Shown here one piece after another: positions 38,152 through 51,077 of a stretch of 64,000 bases of DNA. Source of the DNA: Penium margaritaceum (taxonomy: Eukaryota > Streptophyta > Zygnematophyceae > Desmidiales > Peniaceae); contig SZWC01004721.1 in NCBI GenBank assembly GCA_023375785.1, positions 37,472 through 101,471 of the forward strand, written 5' to 3'. Under the pieces are notes generated by a model, which saw nothing but the letters and a program-made list of their open reading frames with translations, made no database searches and was not told the DNA's origin. Made by a program: the position numbers and the translations under genes. The stretch's first letter is position 1. Each line of letters starts with the position of its first letter.

Positions 38152-39213
38152 TTGGGAACACTAGTTATCAACTAGCAAGTACAAAGACCTTCANNNNNNN
38201 NNNNNNNNNNNNNNNNNNNNNNNNNNNNNNNNNNNNNNNNNNNNNNNNNNNNNNNNNNNNNNNNNNNNNNNNNNNNNNNNNNNNNNNNNNNNNNNNNNNN
38301 NNNNNNNNNNNNNNNNNNNNNNNNNNNNNNNNNNNNNNNNNNNNNNNNNNNNNNNNNNNNNNNNNNNNNNNNNNNNNNNNNNNNNNNNNNNNNNNNNNNN
38401 NNNNNNNNNNNNNNNNNNNNNNNNNNNNNNNNNNNNNNNNNNNNNNNNNNNNNNNNNNNNNNNNNNNNNNNNNNNNNNNNNNNNNNNNNNNNNNACGTAG
38501 TGGCACGGTGTGGCTAATATGCACACAAAACAAACAAACTAGGCATATGTCACTGATCATGACCACAGAATTTCAATATGGGTGGTCAACGTTGACCAAC
38601 CATATCACGAGTCACAAACGGTGAGGAGAGGAAACAATGCTATGAGAATATCGGTTCTCAACTACCAAGTAGAACAACCTTCAGCTAGAAGTAGCACGGT
38701 GTGGCTACCATGCACAATGACCGACCAAAGTAGGCATATGTACTTCCTTTAACCAAAGAAATCTGCTGTGTGTGGTCAACGTTGACAACTCATAATATGA
38801 GTCGCAAATGGTCAGAGGGGGAAACAATGGTTTGGGAACATCAAGTATCACATAGCACGCACAAGGGGCTTCAATACGTTGTGGCACGGTGTGGAGTCCA
38901 TGCACGATGACCAACCAAAGTAGGCATATGTCAATGACCATGTCCAAATAATGTCACTAAGTGTGGTAAACTTTGACAACTCACAACACGAGTCACAAAT
39001 GGTCAGGGTGGAAGGTAATGGTTTGTGAATACTAGATATCTACTACCAAGTACAAATACCTTCAATATGTAGTGGCACAATGTGGCTTCAATGCACAGCG
39101 ACCAACCAAAGTATGCATATGTCACTGAGTATGACAAAAGAATTTCACTTCATGTGGTCAACGTTGAAAACGCATAACACGAGTCACAAGTGTTCAGAGG
39201 GGAAAACAATGGG
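38152..39213 (+). repeat. HOR unit 41, 5-mer interrupted by a gap
   Basis: M1 starts normally and breaks after about 42 bp; sequence resumes inside M2 and continues M3-M4-M5. Known bases total 761, so a normal 954-bp unit would lack about 193 bp. Confidence 0.8.
38194..38494. other. Assembly gap, 301 N
   Basis: Runs from M1 to the middle of M2. HOR register predicts about 193 missing bases for a 5-mer, or about 384 for a 6-mer. Neither is 301, so the N count is probably an estimate. Confidence 0.9.
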
Positions 39214-40167
39214 TTGGGAACGCTAGTTATCAACTAGGAAGTACAAAGACCTTCAACAAGCAGTGGCACGGTACGGCTAGCATGCACAGTGACCAACCAA
39301 AGGATGCATATGTCACTGACTACGACCGAATAAGTCCACTATGTGTGGTCAGCATTGACAACTCATAACACGAGTCACAAATGGTCAGAGGGAGAGACAA
39401 TGGTTTGGTAAGCCTATGTTTTGGCTAGAAAGGACAAATAAATTCAATACGTAGTGGCACGGTATGGCTAATATGCACACAAAACAATCAAACCAGGCAT
39501 ATGTCACTGATCATGACCACATAATTTCAATATGGGTGGTCAACGTTGACCAACCATATCACGAGTCACAAACGGTCAGGACAGGAAACAATGCTATGAG
39601 AATATCGGTTCTAAAGCACCAAGTAGAACAACCTTCAGTCAGCAGTAGCACGGTGTGGCTACCATGCACAATGACCGACCAAAGTAGGCATATATACTTT
39701 GTTTGACCAAAGAAATCCGTTGTGTGTGGTCAACGTTGACAATTCATAATACGATTCACAAATGGTCAGAGGGGGAAACAATGGTTTGGGAACATCAAGT
39801 ATCACATAGCAAGCACAAGGGGCTTCAATACGTTGTGGCACGGTGTGGAGACCATGCACGATGACCAACAAAAGTAGGCATATGTCACTGACCATGACCA
39901 AATAATGTCACTAAGTGTGGTAAACTTTGACAAATCACAACACGAGTCACAAATGGTCAGGGTGGAAGGTAATGGTTTGTGAATACTAGTTATATACTAG
40001 CAAGTACAAATACCTTCAATATGTAGTGGCACAATGTGGCTTCAATGCATTGTGACCAACCAAAGTATGCATATGTCACTAAGCATGACGAACAAATTTT
40101 ACTTCATGTGGTCAACATTGAAAATGCATAACACGAGTCACAAACGGTCAGAGGGGAAAACAATAGA
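39214..40167 (+). repeat. HOR unit 42, 5-mer
   Basis: 954 bp. M2 has GCACACAAAACAATCAAACC and M3 a TATACTTTGTTTGACC word, resembling unit 4 near 2930-3170, so distant units share rare forms. Confidence 0.9.
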
Positions 40168-40930
40168 TTGGGAAGCCTATGTATTGGCTAGAAAGGACAC
40201 AGAATTTCAATACGTAGTGGCACGGTGTGGCTACTATGCACACCAAACAATCAAACTAGGCATATGTCACTGATCATGACCTGAGAATTTCAATATGGGT
40301 GGTCAACGTTGACCAACCATACCACGGGTCACAAACGGTCAGGAGAGGAAACAATGCTATGAGATTATCGGCTCTCAACTACCAAGTACAACGACATTCA
40401 GCCAGAAGTAGCACGGTGTGGCTACCATGCACAATGACCAACCAAAGTAGGCATATGTACTGCCTTTGACCAAGGAAATCCGCTGTGCGTGGTCCACGTG
40501 GACAACTCATAATACGAGTCACAAATGGTCAGAGGGGGAAACAATGGTTTGGGAACACCACGAATCACATAGCAAGCACAAGGGGCTTCAATACGTTGTG
40601 GCACGGTGTGGAGACCATGCACGACGACCAACCAAAGTAGGCATATGTCACTGACCATGACCAAATAATGTCACTAAGTGTGGTAAATTTTGACAACTCA
40701 CAACACGAGTCACAAATGGTCAGGGTGGAAGGTAATGCTTTGTGAATACTAGTTATCTACTACCAAGTACAAATACCTTCAATATGTAGTGACACGATGT
40801 GGCTGCAATGCACAGTGACCAACCAAAATATGCATATGTCACTGAACATGACAAAAGAATTTCACTTCATGTGGTCAACGTTGAAAACGCATAACACGAG
40901 TCACAAGTAGTCAGAGGGGAAAACAATGGA
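40168..40930 (+). repeat. HOR unit 43, 4-mer
   Basis: 763 bp. M3 has GTGGTCCACGTGGAC and M4 ACACCACGAATCAC, close to unit 3. Confidence 0.9.
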
Positions 40931-41884
40931 TTGGGAACACTAGTTATCAACTAGGAAGTACAAAGACCTTCAACAACCAGTGGCACGGTATGGCTAGCGT
41001 GCACAGTGACCAACCAAAGGATGCATACGTCACTGACTACGACCGAATAAGTCCACTATGTGTGGTCAACATTGACAACTCATAACACGAGTCACAAATG
41101 GTCAGAGGGAGAGACAATGGTTTGGGAAGCCCATGTATTTACTAGAAAGGACAAACAACTTCAATACGTAGTGGCACGGTGTGGCTAATATGCAGACCAA
41201 ACAACTAAACTAGGCATATGTCACTGATCATGACCACAGAATTTCAATATGGGTGGTCAACTTTGACCAACCATAACACGAGTCACAAAGGGTCAAGACA
41301 GGAAACAATGCTATGGGAATATCGGTTCTCAACTACCAAGTACAACGACCTTCAGTCTGGAGTAGCACGGTGTGGCTACCATGCACAATGACCGACCAAA
41401 GTAGGCATATGTACTGCCTTTGACCAAAGAAGTCCGCTGTGTGTGGTCAACGTTGACAACTCATAATACGAGTCACAAATGGTCAGAGGGGGAAACAATG
41501 GTTTGGGAACACCAAGTATCACATAGCAAGCACAAGGGGCTTCAATACGTTGTGGCACGGTGTGGAGACCATGCACGATGACCAACCAAAGTAGGCATAT
41601 GTCACTGACCATGACCAAGTAATGTAACTAAGTGTGGTAAACTTTGACAACCCACAACACGAGTCGCAAATGGTCAGGGTGGAAGGTAATGGATTGTAAA
41701 TACTAGTTGTCTACTAGCAAGTACAAATACCTTCAATATGTAGTGGCACAATGTGGCCTCAATGCACAGTGACCAACCAAAGTATGCATATGTCAGTAAC
41801 CATGAGGAACAACTTTCACTTCATGTGGTCAATGTTGAAAACGCATAACACGAGTCACAAATGGTCGGAGGGGAAAACAATGGA
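40931..41884 (+). repeat. HOR unit 44, 5-mer
   Basis: 954 bp, standard order, precedes insert unit 45. Confidence 0.9.
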
Positions 41885-43693
41885 TTGGGGACACTGGTTA
41901 TCAAATAGCAAGTATAAAGACCTTAAACAAGCAGTGGCAGGGTATGGCTAGCATGTACAGTGACCAAACAAAGGATGCATACGTCACTGACTACGACCGA
42001 GTAAGTCCACTATGTGTGGTCAACATTGACAACTCATAACGTCAGTCCGAAATGGTCAGAGGGAGAGACAATGGTTTGGGAAGCATATGTATTGACTATA
42101 AAGGACAAAGAACTTTAATATGTAGTGGCACGGTGTGGCTAACATGCACACCAAACACTCAAACTTGGCATATGTCACTGCTCATGACCACAGAATTTCA
42201 ACATGGGTGGTCAACGTTGACCAACCATAACACGAGTCACAAACGGTAAGAAGAGGAAACAATGCTATGAGAATATCGGTTCTCAACATCCAAGTACAAT
42301 GACCTTCAGTTAGTAGTACCACGGTGTGCCTACCATGCACAATGACCGACCAAAGTAGGCATATGTACTGCCTTTGACCAGAGAAATCCGCTGTGTGTGG
42401 TCAACGTTGACAACTCATAATACGAGTCACAAATAGTCAGAGGGGGGAAACAATGGTTTGGGAATACTTGGTATCGACTAGCAAGTACAAAGACCTTCGA
42501 TAAGTGGTGGCACAGTATGGCCACCATGCACAATGACCAACCAAAATATTTTTGAGTCATTGAATATCATAAAAAGAGTTTCACTGTGTCTTGTCAACTT
42601 TCCTTATTACGGCTGGTCAATTGCAGCAATGGTTGAGAGGTTATTCAAGCTCAAAGTTGCAACATTCAAACCTTAGTATGCATCAATTGATTATGAATAA
42701 ACTGAAATTGTTATCATTCATACTTTTGAAAACTACCCTATAATCTTACACCCCCTTGTTTAATGCCCTCTACCCATAGGAACTCTTATAATGTCATTTG
42801 GACAACATACGAATACCATGTGAGTTTACTTAGTGCTTATAGAGTTAGATTCTGGAGCGATAGGTCCTGGGTTTGAATCCTCGTACGCGCAATACAGAAT
42901 AGGCTTGTGACCTGGGGGGGGGGGGGCGGCCGTGTTGTGCTACCTCAACTCTACCTTCAAGCATAAGCCATGGTAGGGTAGGGGGGGTGTCATAATGCGG
43001 TCGCAAATCTGTCCTCCAGGTCGCCCACGGAACATCCCTCTAAGGGGGGTGGGAGAGAGTATTCTAGTGAAGGCACCTACGTGTAACAAATAAACAAAAA
43101 CCGACCTGGTGTCAAAGGGAGAAACATTTTTCTATTTATTGACTAGCAAGTGCAAATACTTTCAACAAGTAGTGGAACGGTGTGGCTACCATGTACAATG
43201 ACCAACCAGATTAGGCATGTGCCACATATCATGACCAAATAATTCTACTATGTGTTGTTAACGTTGACAACCCATAATATGGGCCACGAATTGTCAGAGG
43301 GGGAAACAATGGGTTGAGAACACCAAGTATCACATAGCAAGTACAAGGGGCTTCAATACGTTATGGCACGGTGTGGAGACAATGCACGATGACCAACCAA
43401 AGTAGGCATGTCACTGACCATGACCAAATAATGTCACTAAGTGTGGTAAACTTTGACAACTCACAACACGGGTCACAAATGGTCAGGATGGAAGGTAATG
43501 GTTTGTGAATACTAGTTATCTACTAGCAAGTACAAATACCTTCAATATGTAGTGGCACAATGTGGCTTCGATGCACAATGACCAACCAAAGTATGCATGT
43601 GTCACTAACCATGACCAACAAATTTCACTCCATGTGGTCAACGTTGAAAACACATAACAGGAGTCACAAATGGTCAGAGGGCAAAACAATGGA
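41885..43693 (+). repeat. HOR unit 45, long unit with insert copy 4
   Basis: 1809 bp. M1 has GGGGACAC and CATAACGTCAGTCC; M2 has GGTAAGAAGAGG; M3 has GTGTGCCTACC. These mark the insert-unit lineage. Confidence 0.88.
42603..43134 (+). mobile_element. Non-satellite insert copy 4, with SINE-like right part
   Basis: Same junctions as the other copies. B-box-like GGGTTTGAATCC at 42869-42880 is intact, but the A-box-like word is changed to TTTACTTAGTGC near 42826. G run of 13 at 42914-42926. A-rich end near 43087-43100. Confidence 0.65.
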
Positions 43694-44647
43694 CTGGGAA
43701 CGCTAGTTATCAACTAGGAAGTACAAAGACCTTCAACAAGCAGTGGCACGGTATGGCTAGCGTGCACAGTGACCAACCAAAGGATGCATACGTCACTGAC
43801 TACGACCGAATAAGTCCACTATGTGTGGTCAACATTGACAACTCATAACACGAGTCACAAATGGGCGGAGGGAGAGACAATGGTTTGGGAAGCCTATGTA
43901 TTGACTAGAAAGGACAAACAACTTCAATACGTAGTGGAATGGTGTGGCTAATATGCACACCAAACAACCAAACTAGAAATATGTCACTGATCATGACCAC
44001 AGGATTTCAATATGGGTGGTCAACGTTGACCAACCATAACACGAGTCACAAACGGTCAGGACAGGAAACAATGCTTTGGCAATATCGGTTCTCAACTACC
44101 AAGTACAACAACCTACACTCAGTAGTAGCACGGTGTGGCTACCATGCACAAAGACCGACCAAAGTAGGCATATGTACTGCCTTTGACCAAAGAAATCCGC
44201 TGTGTGTGGTCAACATTGACAACTCATAATACGAGTCACAAATGGTCAGAGGGGGAAACAATGGTTTGGGAACAGCAAGTATCACATGGCAAGCACAAGG
44301 GGCTTCAATACGTTGTGGCACGGTGTGGAGACCATGCATGATGACCAAGCAAAGTACGCATTTGTCACTGACCATGACCAAGTAATGTCACTACGTGTGG
44401 TAAACTTTGGCAACTCACAACACGAGTCACAAATGGTCAGGGTGGAAGGTAATGGTTTGTGAATACTACTTATCTACAAGAAAGTACAAATACATTCAAC
44501 ATGTAGTGGCACAATGTGGCTTCAATGCACAGTGACCACCCAAAGTATGCATATGTCACTGACCACGACGAAATAATTTCACTTCATGTGGTCAATGTTG
44601 AAAACGCATAACACTAGTCACAAATGGTCAGAGGGGAAAACAATGGG
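43694..44647 (+). repeat. HOR unit 46, 5-mer
   Basis: 954 bp, standard order. Confidence 0.9.
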
Positions 44648-45409
44648 TTGGGAACACTAGCTATCAACTAGGAAGTAGAAAGACCTTCAACAACCAGTGG
44701 CATGGTAAAGCTAGCGTGTACAGTGACCAACCAAAGGATGCATACGTCACTGACTACGACCGAATAAGTCCACTATGTAAGGTCAATATTGACAACTCAT
44801 AACACGAGTCACAAATGGTCAGAGGGAGAGAAAATGGTTTGGGAAGCCTATGTATTGACTAGAAACGACAAAGCAATTCAGTACGTAGTGGCACGGTGTG
44901 GCTAATATGCACACTAAACAACCAAACTAGGCATATGTCACTGCTCATGACCACATAATTTCAATATGGGTGGTCAACGTTGACCAACCATAACACGAGT
45001 CACAAACGGTCAGGACAGGAAACAATGCTATGGGAATATCGGTTCTCAACTACCAAGTACAACGACCTTCATTCAGTAGTAGCACGGTGTGGCTACCATG
45101 TACAATGACCGACCAAAGTAGGCATATGTACTGCCTTTGACCAAAGACATCCACTGTGTGTGGTCAACGTTGACAACTCATAATACGAGTCATTAGTGGT
45201 CAGAGGGGGAAACAATGGTTTGGAAACACCAAGTATCACATAGCAAGCACAAGGGGCTTCAATACGTTGTGGCACGGTGTGGAGACCATGCACGATGACC
45301 AACCAAAGTAGGCACATGTCACTAACCATGAAGAACAAATTTCACGTATGTGGTCAATGTTGAAAACGCATAACACAAGTCACAAATGGTCAGAGGGGAA
45401 AACAATGGG
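44648..45409 (+). repeat. HOR unit 47, 4-mer made by M4/M5 fusion
   Basis: 762 bp in order M1-M2-M3-M4/M5. M4 switches to the second half of an M5 around ATGTCACT (45316-45323), continuing CTAACCATGAAGAACAAATT. This 4-mer keeps M1, so it arose by a different crossover from the other 4-mers. Confidence 0.88.
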
Positions 45410-46126
45410 TTGGGGACACTAGTTATCAACTAGCAAGTACAAAGACCTTCAACAAGCAGTGGCACGGTATGGCTAGCGTGCATAGTGACCAACCAAAGGA
45501 TGCATACGTCACTGACTACGACGGAATAAGTCCACTATGTGTGGTCAACATTGACAACTCATAACGCCAGTCCCAAATGGTCAGAAAGAGAGACAATGGT
45601 TTGCGAAGCATATGTATTGACTAGAAAGGACAAAGAACTTCAATACGTAGTGGCACAGTGTGGCTAATATGCACACCAAACAATCAAACTTGGCATATGT
45701 CACTGATTATGACCACAAAATTTCAATATGGGTGGTCAACGCTGACCAACCATAACACGAGTAACAAACGGTAAGAAGAGGAAACAATGCTATGAGAATA
45801 TCGGTTCTCAACTACCAAGTACAATGACCTTCAGTCAGTAGTAGCACGGTATGCCTATCATGCACAATGACCGACCAAAGTACGCATATGTACCGCCTTT
45901 GACCAGAGAAATCCGCTGTGTGTGGTCAATGTTGACAACTCATAATACGAGACACAAATGGTCAGAGGGGGAAACAATGGGTTGGGAATACTTGGTATCG
46001 ACTAGCAAGTACAAAGACCTTCGATAAGTGGTGGCACGGTATGGCTACCATGCACAATGACCAACCAAAATATTACTGTGTCATTGAATATCATCAAAAG
46101 AGTTTCACTGTGTCTTGTCAAGTTTC

Positions 46127-46620
46127 CTTCTTACGGCTGGTCAATCGCAGCAATGGCTGAGAGGTTATTCAAGCTCAAAGTTGCAAATTTCAAAACTTAG
46201 TCTGCGTCAATTGTTTATGAATAAACTGAAATTGTTATCCTTCATACTTTTGAAAACTACCCTATAATATTACGCCAATAAAATGTTATGCCCTTTACCC
46301 ATAGGAACCCTTATAATGTCATTTGGACAACATATGAACACCATGTGAGTTGGCTTAGTGCTTATAGAGCTAAATTCTGGAGCGATAGGTCCTGGGTTTG
46401 AATCCTCGTACGCGCAATATAGAATAGGCTCGCGACCTGGGGGGAGGGGGGGGGGGGCGGCNGGGGGGGGGTGTCATAATGCGGTCACAAATCTGTCCTC
46501 CAGGTCGTCCACGGAACATCCCTATAGGGGGGTGCGAGGGAATACTCCAGTGAAGGTACCTACGCGTAACAAATAAATAAAAACCGACCAGGTGTCAAAG
46601 GGAGAAATCTTTTGCTATTT
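46127..46620 (+). mobile_element. Non-satellite insert copy 5, with SINE-like right part
   Basis: A-box-like word at 46350, B-box-like word at 46394-46405. Left part has the private TTACGCCAATAAAAT form shared only with copy 6. The ~43 bp that normally lie between the two G tracts are absent and an N stands there. Confidence 0.65.
46462..46462. other. Single N inside the G tracts of insert copy 5
   Basis: G-rich sequence on both sides. Comparison with copies 1-4 indicates about 45 bp are missing at this one N. Confidence 0.8.
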
Positions 46621-47172
46621 ATTGAATAGCAAGTGCAAATACTTTCAACAAGTAGTGGAACGGTGTGGCTACCATGTACAATGACCAACCAGATTAGGCA
46701 TGTGCCACTTACCATGACCAAATAATTTTACTTTGTGTGGTTAACGTTGACAACCCATACTATGGGCCACGAATTGTCAGAGGGGCAAACAATGGGTTGG
46801 GAACACAAAGATTCACATAGCAAGCACAAGGGGCTTCAATACGTTGTGGCACGGTGTGGAGACCATGCACGATGACCAACCAAAGTAGGCATATGTCGCT
46901 GACCATGACCAAATAATGTCACTAAGTGTGGTAAACAACTCATAACACGAGTCACAAATGGTCAGGGTGGAAGATAATGATTTGTGAATACTAGTTATCT
47001 ACTAGCAATTACAAATACCTTCAATATGTTGTGGCACAATGTGGCTTCAATGCACAGTGACCAACCAAAGTATGCATATGTCACTGAACATGACGAAAGA
47101 ATTTCACTTCATGTGGTCAACGTTGAAAACGCATAACACGAGTCACAAATGGTCAGAGGGGAATACAATGGG

Positions 47173-48125
47173 TTGGGAACACTAGTTATCAACTAGGAAG
47201 TACAAAGACCTTCAACAAGCAGTGGTACGGTATGGCTAGCATGCACAGTGACCGACCAAAGGATGCATACGTCACTGACTACGACCGAATAAGTCCACTA
47301 TGTGTGGTCAACATTGACAACTCATAACACGAGTCACAAATGGTCAGAGGGAGAGAAAATGGTTGGGGAAGCCTATGTATTGACTGGAAAGGACAAAGAA
47401 CTTCAATACGTAATGGCACGGTGTGGCTAATATGCACACCAAACAACCAAACTAGGCATATGTCACTGATCATGACCACATAATTTCAATATGTGTGGTC
47501 AACGTTGACCAACCATAACAGAAGTCAGAAACGGCCAGGACAGGAAACAATTCTATGGGAATATCGGTTCTCAACTACCAAGTACAATGACCTTCATTCA
47601 GTAGTACCACGGTGTGGCTACCATGTACATTGACCGACCAAAGTAGGCATATGTACTGCCTTTGACCAAAGAAATCCGTTGTGTGTGGTCGACGTTGACA
47701 ACTCATAATACGAGTCACAAGTGGTCAGAGGGGAAAACAATGGTTTGGAAACACCAAGTATCACATAGCAAGCAGAGGGGCCTTCAATACGTTGTGGCAC
47801 GGTGTGGAGACCATGTAGATGACCAACCAAAGTGGACATATGTCATTGACCATGACCGAATAATGTCACTAAGTGTGGTAAACGTTGACAACTCACAACA
47901 CGAGTCACAAATGGTCAGGGTGGAAGGTAATGGTTTGTGAATACTAGTTATCTACTAGAAAGTACTAATACCTTCAATATGTAGTGGCACAATGTGGCTT
48001 CAATGCACAGTGACCAACCAAATTATGCATATGTCACTGAACATGACGAAAGAATTTCACTTCATGTTGTCAACGTTGAAAACGCATAACACGAGTCACA
48101 AATGGTCAGAGGGGAAAGCAATGGA
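47173..48125 (+). repeat. HOR unit 49, 5-mer
   Basis: 953 bp, standard order. Confidence 0.9.
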
Positions 48126-49073
48126 TTGGGAACACTAGTTATCAAGTAGGAAGTACAAAGACCCTCAACAAGCAGTGGCACGGTATGGCTAGCGTGCACA
48201 GTGACCAACCAAAGGATGCATACGTCACTGACTACGACTGAATAAGTCCATGATGTGTGGTGAATATTGACAACTCATAACACGAGTCATAAATGGTCAG
48301 AGGGAGAGAAAATGGTTTGGGTAGCCTATTTATTGACTAGAAAGGACAAAGAAATTCAATACGTAGTGGCACGGTGTGGCTAATATGCACACCAAACAAC
48401 CAAAATAGGCATATGTCACTGCTCATGACCACATAATTTCAATATGGGTGGGCAACGTTGACCAACCATAACACGAGTCACAAACGGTCAGGACAGGAAA
48501 CAATGCTATGGGAATATTGGTTCTCAACTACCAAGTACAACGACCTTCATTCAGTAGTAGCACGGTGTAGCTACCATGTACAATGACCGACCAAAGTAAG
48601 CATATGTACTGCCTTTGACCAAAGAAATCAACTGTGTGTGGTCAACGATGACAACTCATAATACGAGTCACAAATGGTCGGAGGGGGAAACAATGGTTTA
48701 GAAACACCAAGTATCACATAGCAAGCACAAGGGGTTTTAATACGTTCTGGCACGGTGTGGAGACCATGCATGATGACCAACCAAAGTAGGCATATGTCAC
48801 TGACCATGACCAAATAATGTCACTAAGTGTGGAAAACTTTGACAACTCACGAGTCACAAATGGTCAGGGTGGAAAGTAATGGTTTGTGAATACTAGTTAT
48901 CTACTAGCAAGTACAAATACCTTCAGTATGTAGTGGCACAATGTGGCTTCAATGCGCAGTGACCAACCAAAGTATGCATATGTCACTAACCATGACGAAC
49001 AAATTTCACGTATGTGGTCAATGTTGAAAACACATAACACGAGTCACAAATGGTCAGAGGGGAAAACAATGGA
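48126..49073 (+). repeat. HOR unit 50, 5-mer
   Basis: 948 bp; a few bases are missing near 48848 (ACAACTCACGAGTCAC). M5 has the TTTCACGTATGTGGTCAATG form before an insert unit. Confidence 0.9.
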
Positions 49074-49789
49074 TTGGGGACACTAGTTATCAACTAGCAA
49101 GTACAAAGACCTTCAACAAGCAGTGGCATGGTATGCCTAGCGTGCACAGTGACCAACCAAAGGATGCATACGTCACTGACTACGACCAAATAAGTCCACT
49201 ATGTGTGGTCAACATTGATTACTCATAACGCTTGTCCCAGATGGTCAGAGGGAGAGAAAATGGTTTGGGAAGCATATGTATTGACTAGAAAGGACAAAGA
49301 ACTTCAATACGTAGTGGCACGGTGTGGCTAATATGTACACCAAACAATCAAACTTGGCATATGTCACTGATCATGACCACAGAATTTCAATATGGGTGGT
49401 CAACGCTGACCAACCATAACACGAGTCACAAACGGTAGGAAGAGGAAACAATGCTATGAGAATATCGGTTCTCAACTACCAAGTACAATGACCTTCAGTC
49501 AGTTGTAGCACGGTGTGCCTACCATGCACAATGACCGACCAAAGTAGGCATATGTACTGCCTTTGACCAGAGAAATCCGCTGTGTGTGGTCAACGTTGAC
49601 AACTCATAATACGGGACAAAAATGGTCAGAGGGGGAAACAATGGCTTAGGAATACTTGGTATCGACTAGCAAGTACAAAGAAATTCGATAAGTGGTGGCA
49701 CGGTATGGCTACCATGCACAATGACCAACCAAAATATTCTTGTGTCATTGAATATCATAAAAAGAGTTTCACTGTGTCTTGTCAACTTT

Positions 49790-50519
49790 CCTTCTTTCGG
49801 CTGGTCAATCGCAGCAATGGTTGAGAGGTTATTCAAGCTCGAAGTTGCAAAATTCAAAACCTAGTCTGCATCAATTGTTTATGAATAAACTGAAACTGTT
49901 ATCATTCATACTTTTGAAAACTACCCTATAATCTTACGCCAATAAAAATTTATGCCCTTTACCCATAGGAACCCTTTTAATGTCATTTGGAAAACATATG
50001 AACACCATGTGAGTTGGCTTAGTGCTTATAGAGTTAAATTATGGAGCAATAGGTCCTGGGTTTGAATCATCGTACGCGCAAAATAGAGTAGGTTCGCGAC
50101 CTGGGGGGGGGGGGGGGGGGNNNNNNNNNNNNNNNNNNNNNNNNNNNNNNNNNNNNNNNNNNNNNNNNNNNNNNNNNNNNNNNNNNNNNNNNNNNNNNNN
50201 NNNNNNNNNNNNNNNNNNNNNNNNNNNNNNNNNNNNNNNNNNNNNNNNNNNNNNNNNNNNNNNNNNNNNNNNNNNNNNNNNNNNNNNNNNNNNNNNNNNN
50301 NNNNNNNNNNNNNNNNNNNNNNNNNNNNNNNNNNNNNNNNNNNNNNNNNNNNNNNNNNNNNNNNATAGGGGTGTTATAATGCGGTCACAAATCTATCCTC
50401 CAGGTCGTCCACGGAACATCCCTCTAGGGGGGTGGGAGGGAATATTCCAGTGAAGGCACCTACGCGTAACAAATACACAAAACCGACCTGATGTCAAAGG
50501 GAGAAATCTTTTGCTATTT
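49790..50519 (+). mobile_element. Non-satellite insert copy 6, gapped
   Basis: Left part shares TTACGCCAATAAAAA with copy 5. B-box-like GGGTTTGAATC near 50057 has one changed base after it. The copy enters a G run at 50103 and is lost in the gap; it resumes with GTGTTATAATGCGGTC and ends in a shortened A-rich word. Confidence 0.6.
50121..50364. other. Assembly gap, 244 N, in G tract of insert copy 6
   Basis: Begins inside an 18-base or longer G run at 50103-50120. Unit register suggests only about 45-55 bp are missing, so the N count overstates the gap. Confidence 0.85.
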
Positions 50520-51077
50520 ATCGAATAGCAAGTGCAAAAACTTTCAACAAGCAGTGGAACGGTGTGGCTACCATGTACAATGACCAACCAGATTAGGCAT
50601 GTGCCACTTACTATGACCAAATAATTTTTCTATGTGTGGTTAACGTTGACAACCCATACTATGGGCCACAAATTGTCAGAGGGGGAAACAATGGGTTGGG
50701 AACACCAAGTATCACATATCAAGCACAAGGGGCTTCAATACGTTGTGGCACGGGAGGAAGACCATGCACGATGACCAACCAAAGTAGGCATATGTCACTG
50801 ACCATGACCAAATAACGTCACTAAGCGTGGTAAACGTTGACAACTCATAACACGAGTCACAAAAGGTCAGCGTGGAAGACAATGGTTTGTGAATACTAGT
50901 TATCTACTAGCAAGTACAAATACCTTCAATATGTTGTGGCATAACGTGGCTTAAATGCACAGTGACCAACCAAAGTATGCATATGTCACTGAACATGACG
51001 AAAGAATTTCACTTCAGGTGGTCAACGTTGAAAATGCATAACACGAGTCACAAATGGTCAGATGGGAAAACAATGGA

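Larger units (their letters stand above)
45410..47172 (+). repeat. HOR unit 48, long unit with insert copy 5
   Basis: 1763 bp including one N, about 45-50 bp shorter than complete insert units. M1 has GGGGACAC and CATAACGCCAGTCCC. Confidence 0.88.
49074..51077 (+). repeat. HOR unit 51, long unit with insert copy 6
   Basis: 2004 bp including 244 N; 1760 known bases. Compared with complete insert units about 45-55 bp are truly missing. M1 has GGGGACAC and CATAACGCTTGTCCC. Confidence 0.85.

Noticed and set aside
38168-38566. Open frames of 111-143 residues filled with X (38168-38566, 38191-38526, 50022-50453)
   Set aside because: They are artefacts of N gaps that contain no stop codons.
41376-41618. 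A recurring 80-residue minus-strand open frame (starts MVMVSDICLLWLV) seen in about three dozen copies
   Set aside because: It sits across M3-M4 at the same phase each time and recurs only because the satellite recurs. Many units have it broken or shifted, there is no promoter or start context, and no protein family is recognisable. A synonymous/non-synonymous comparison across copies would settle it.
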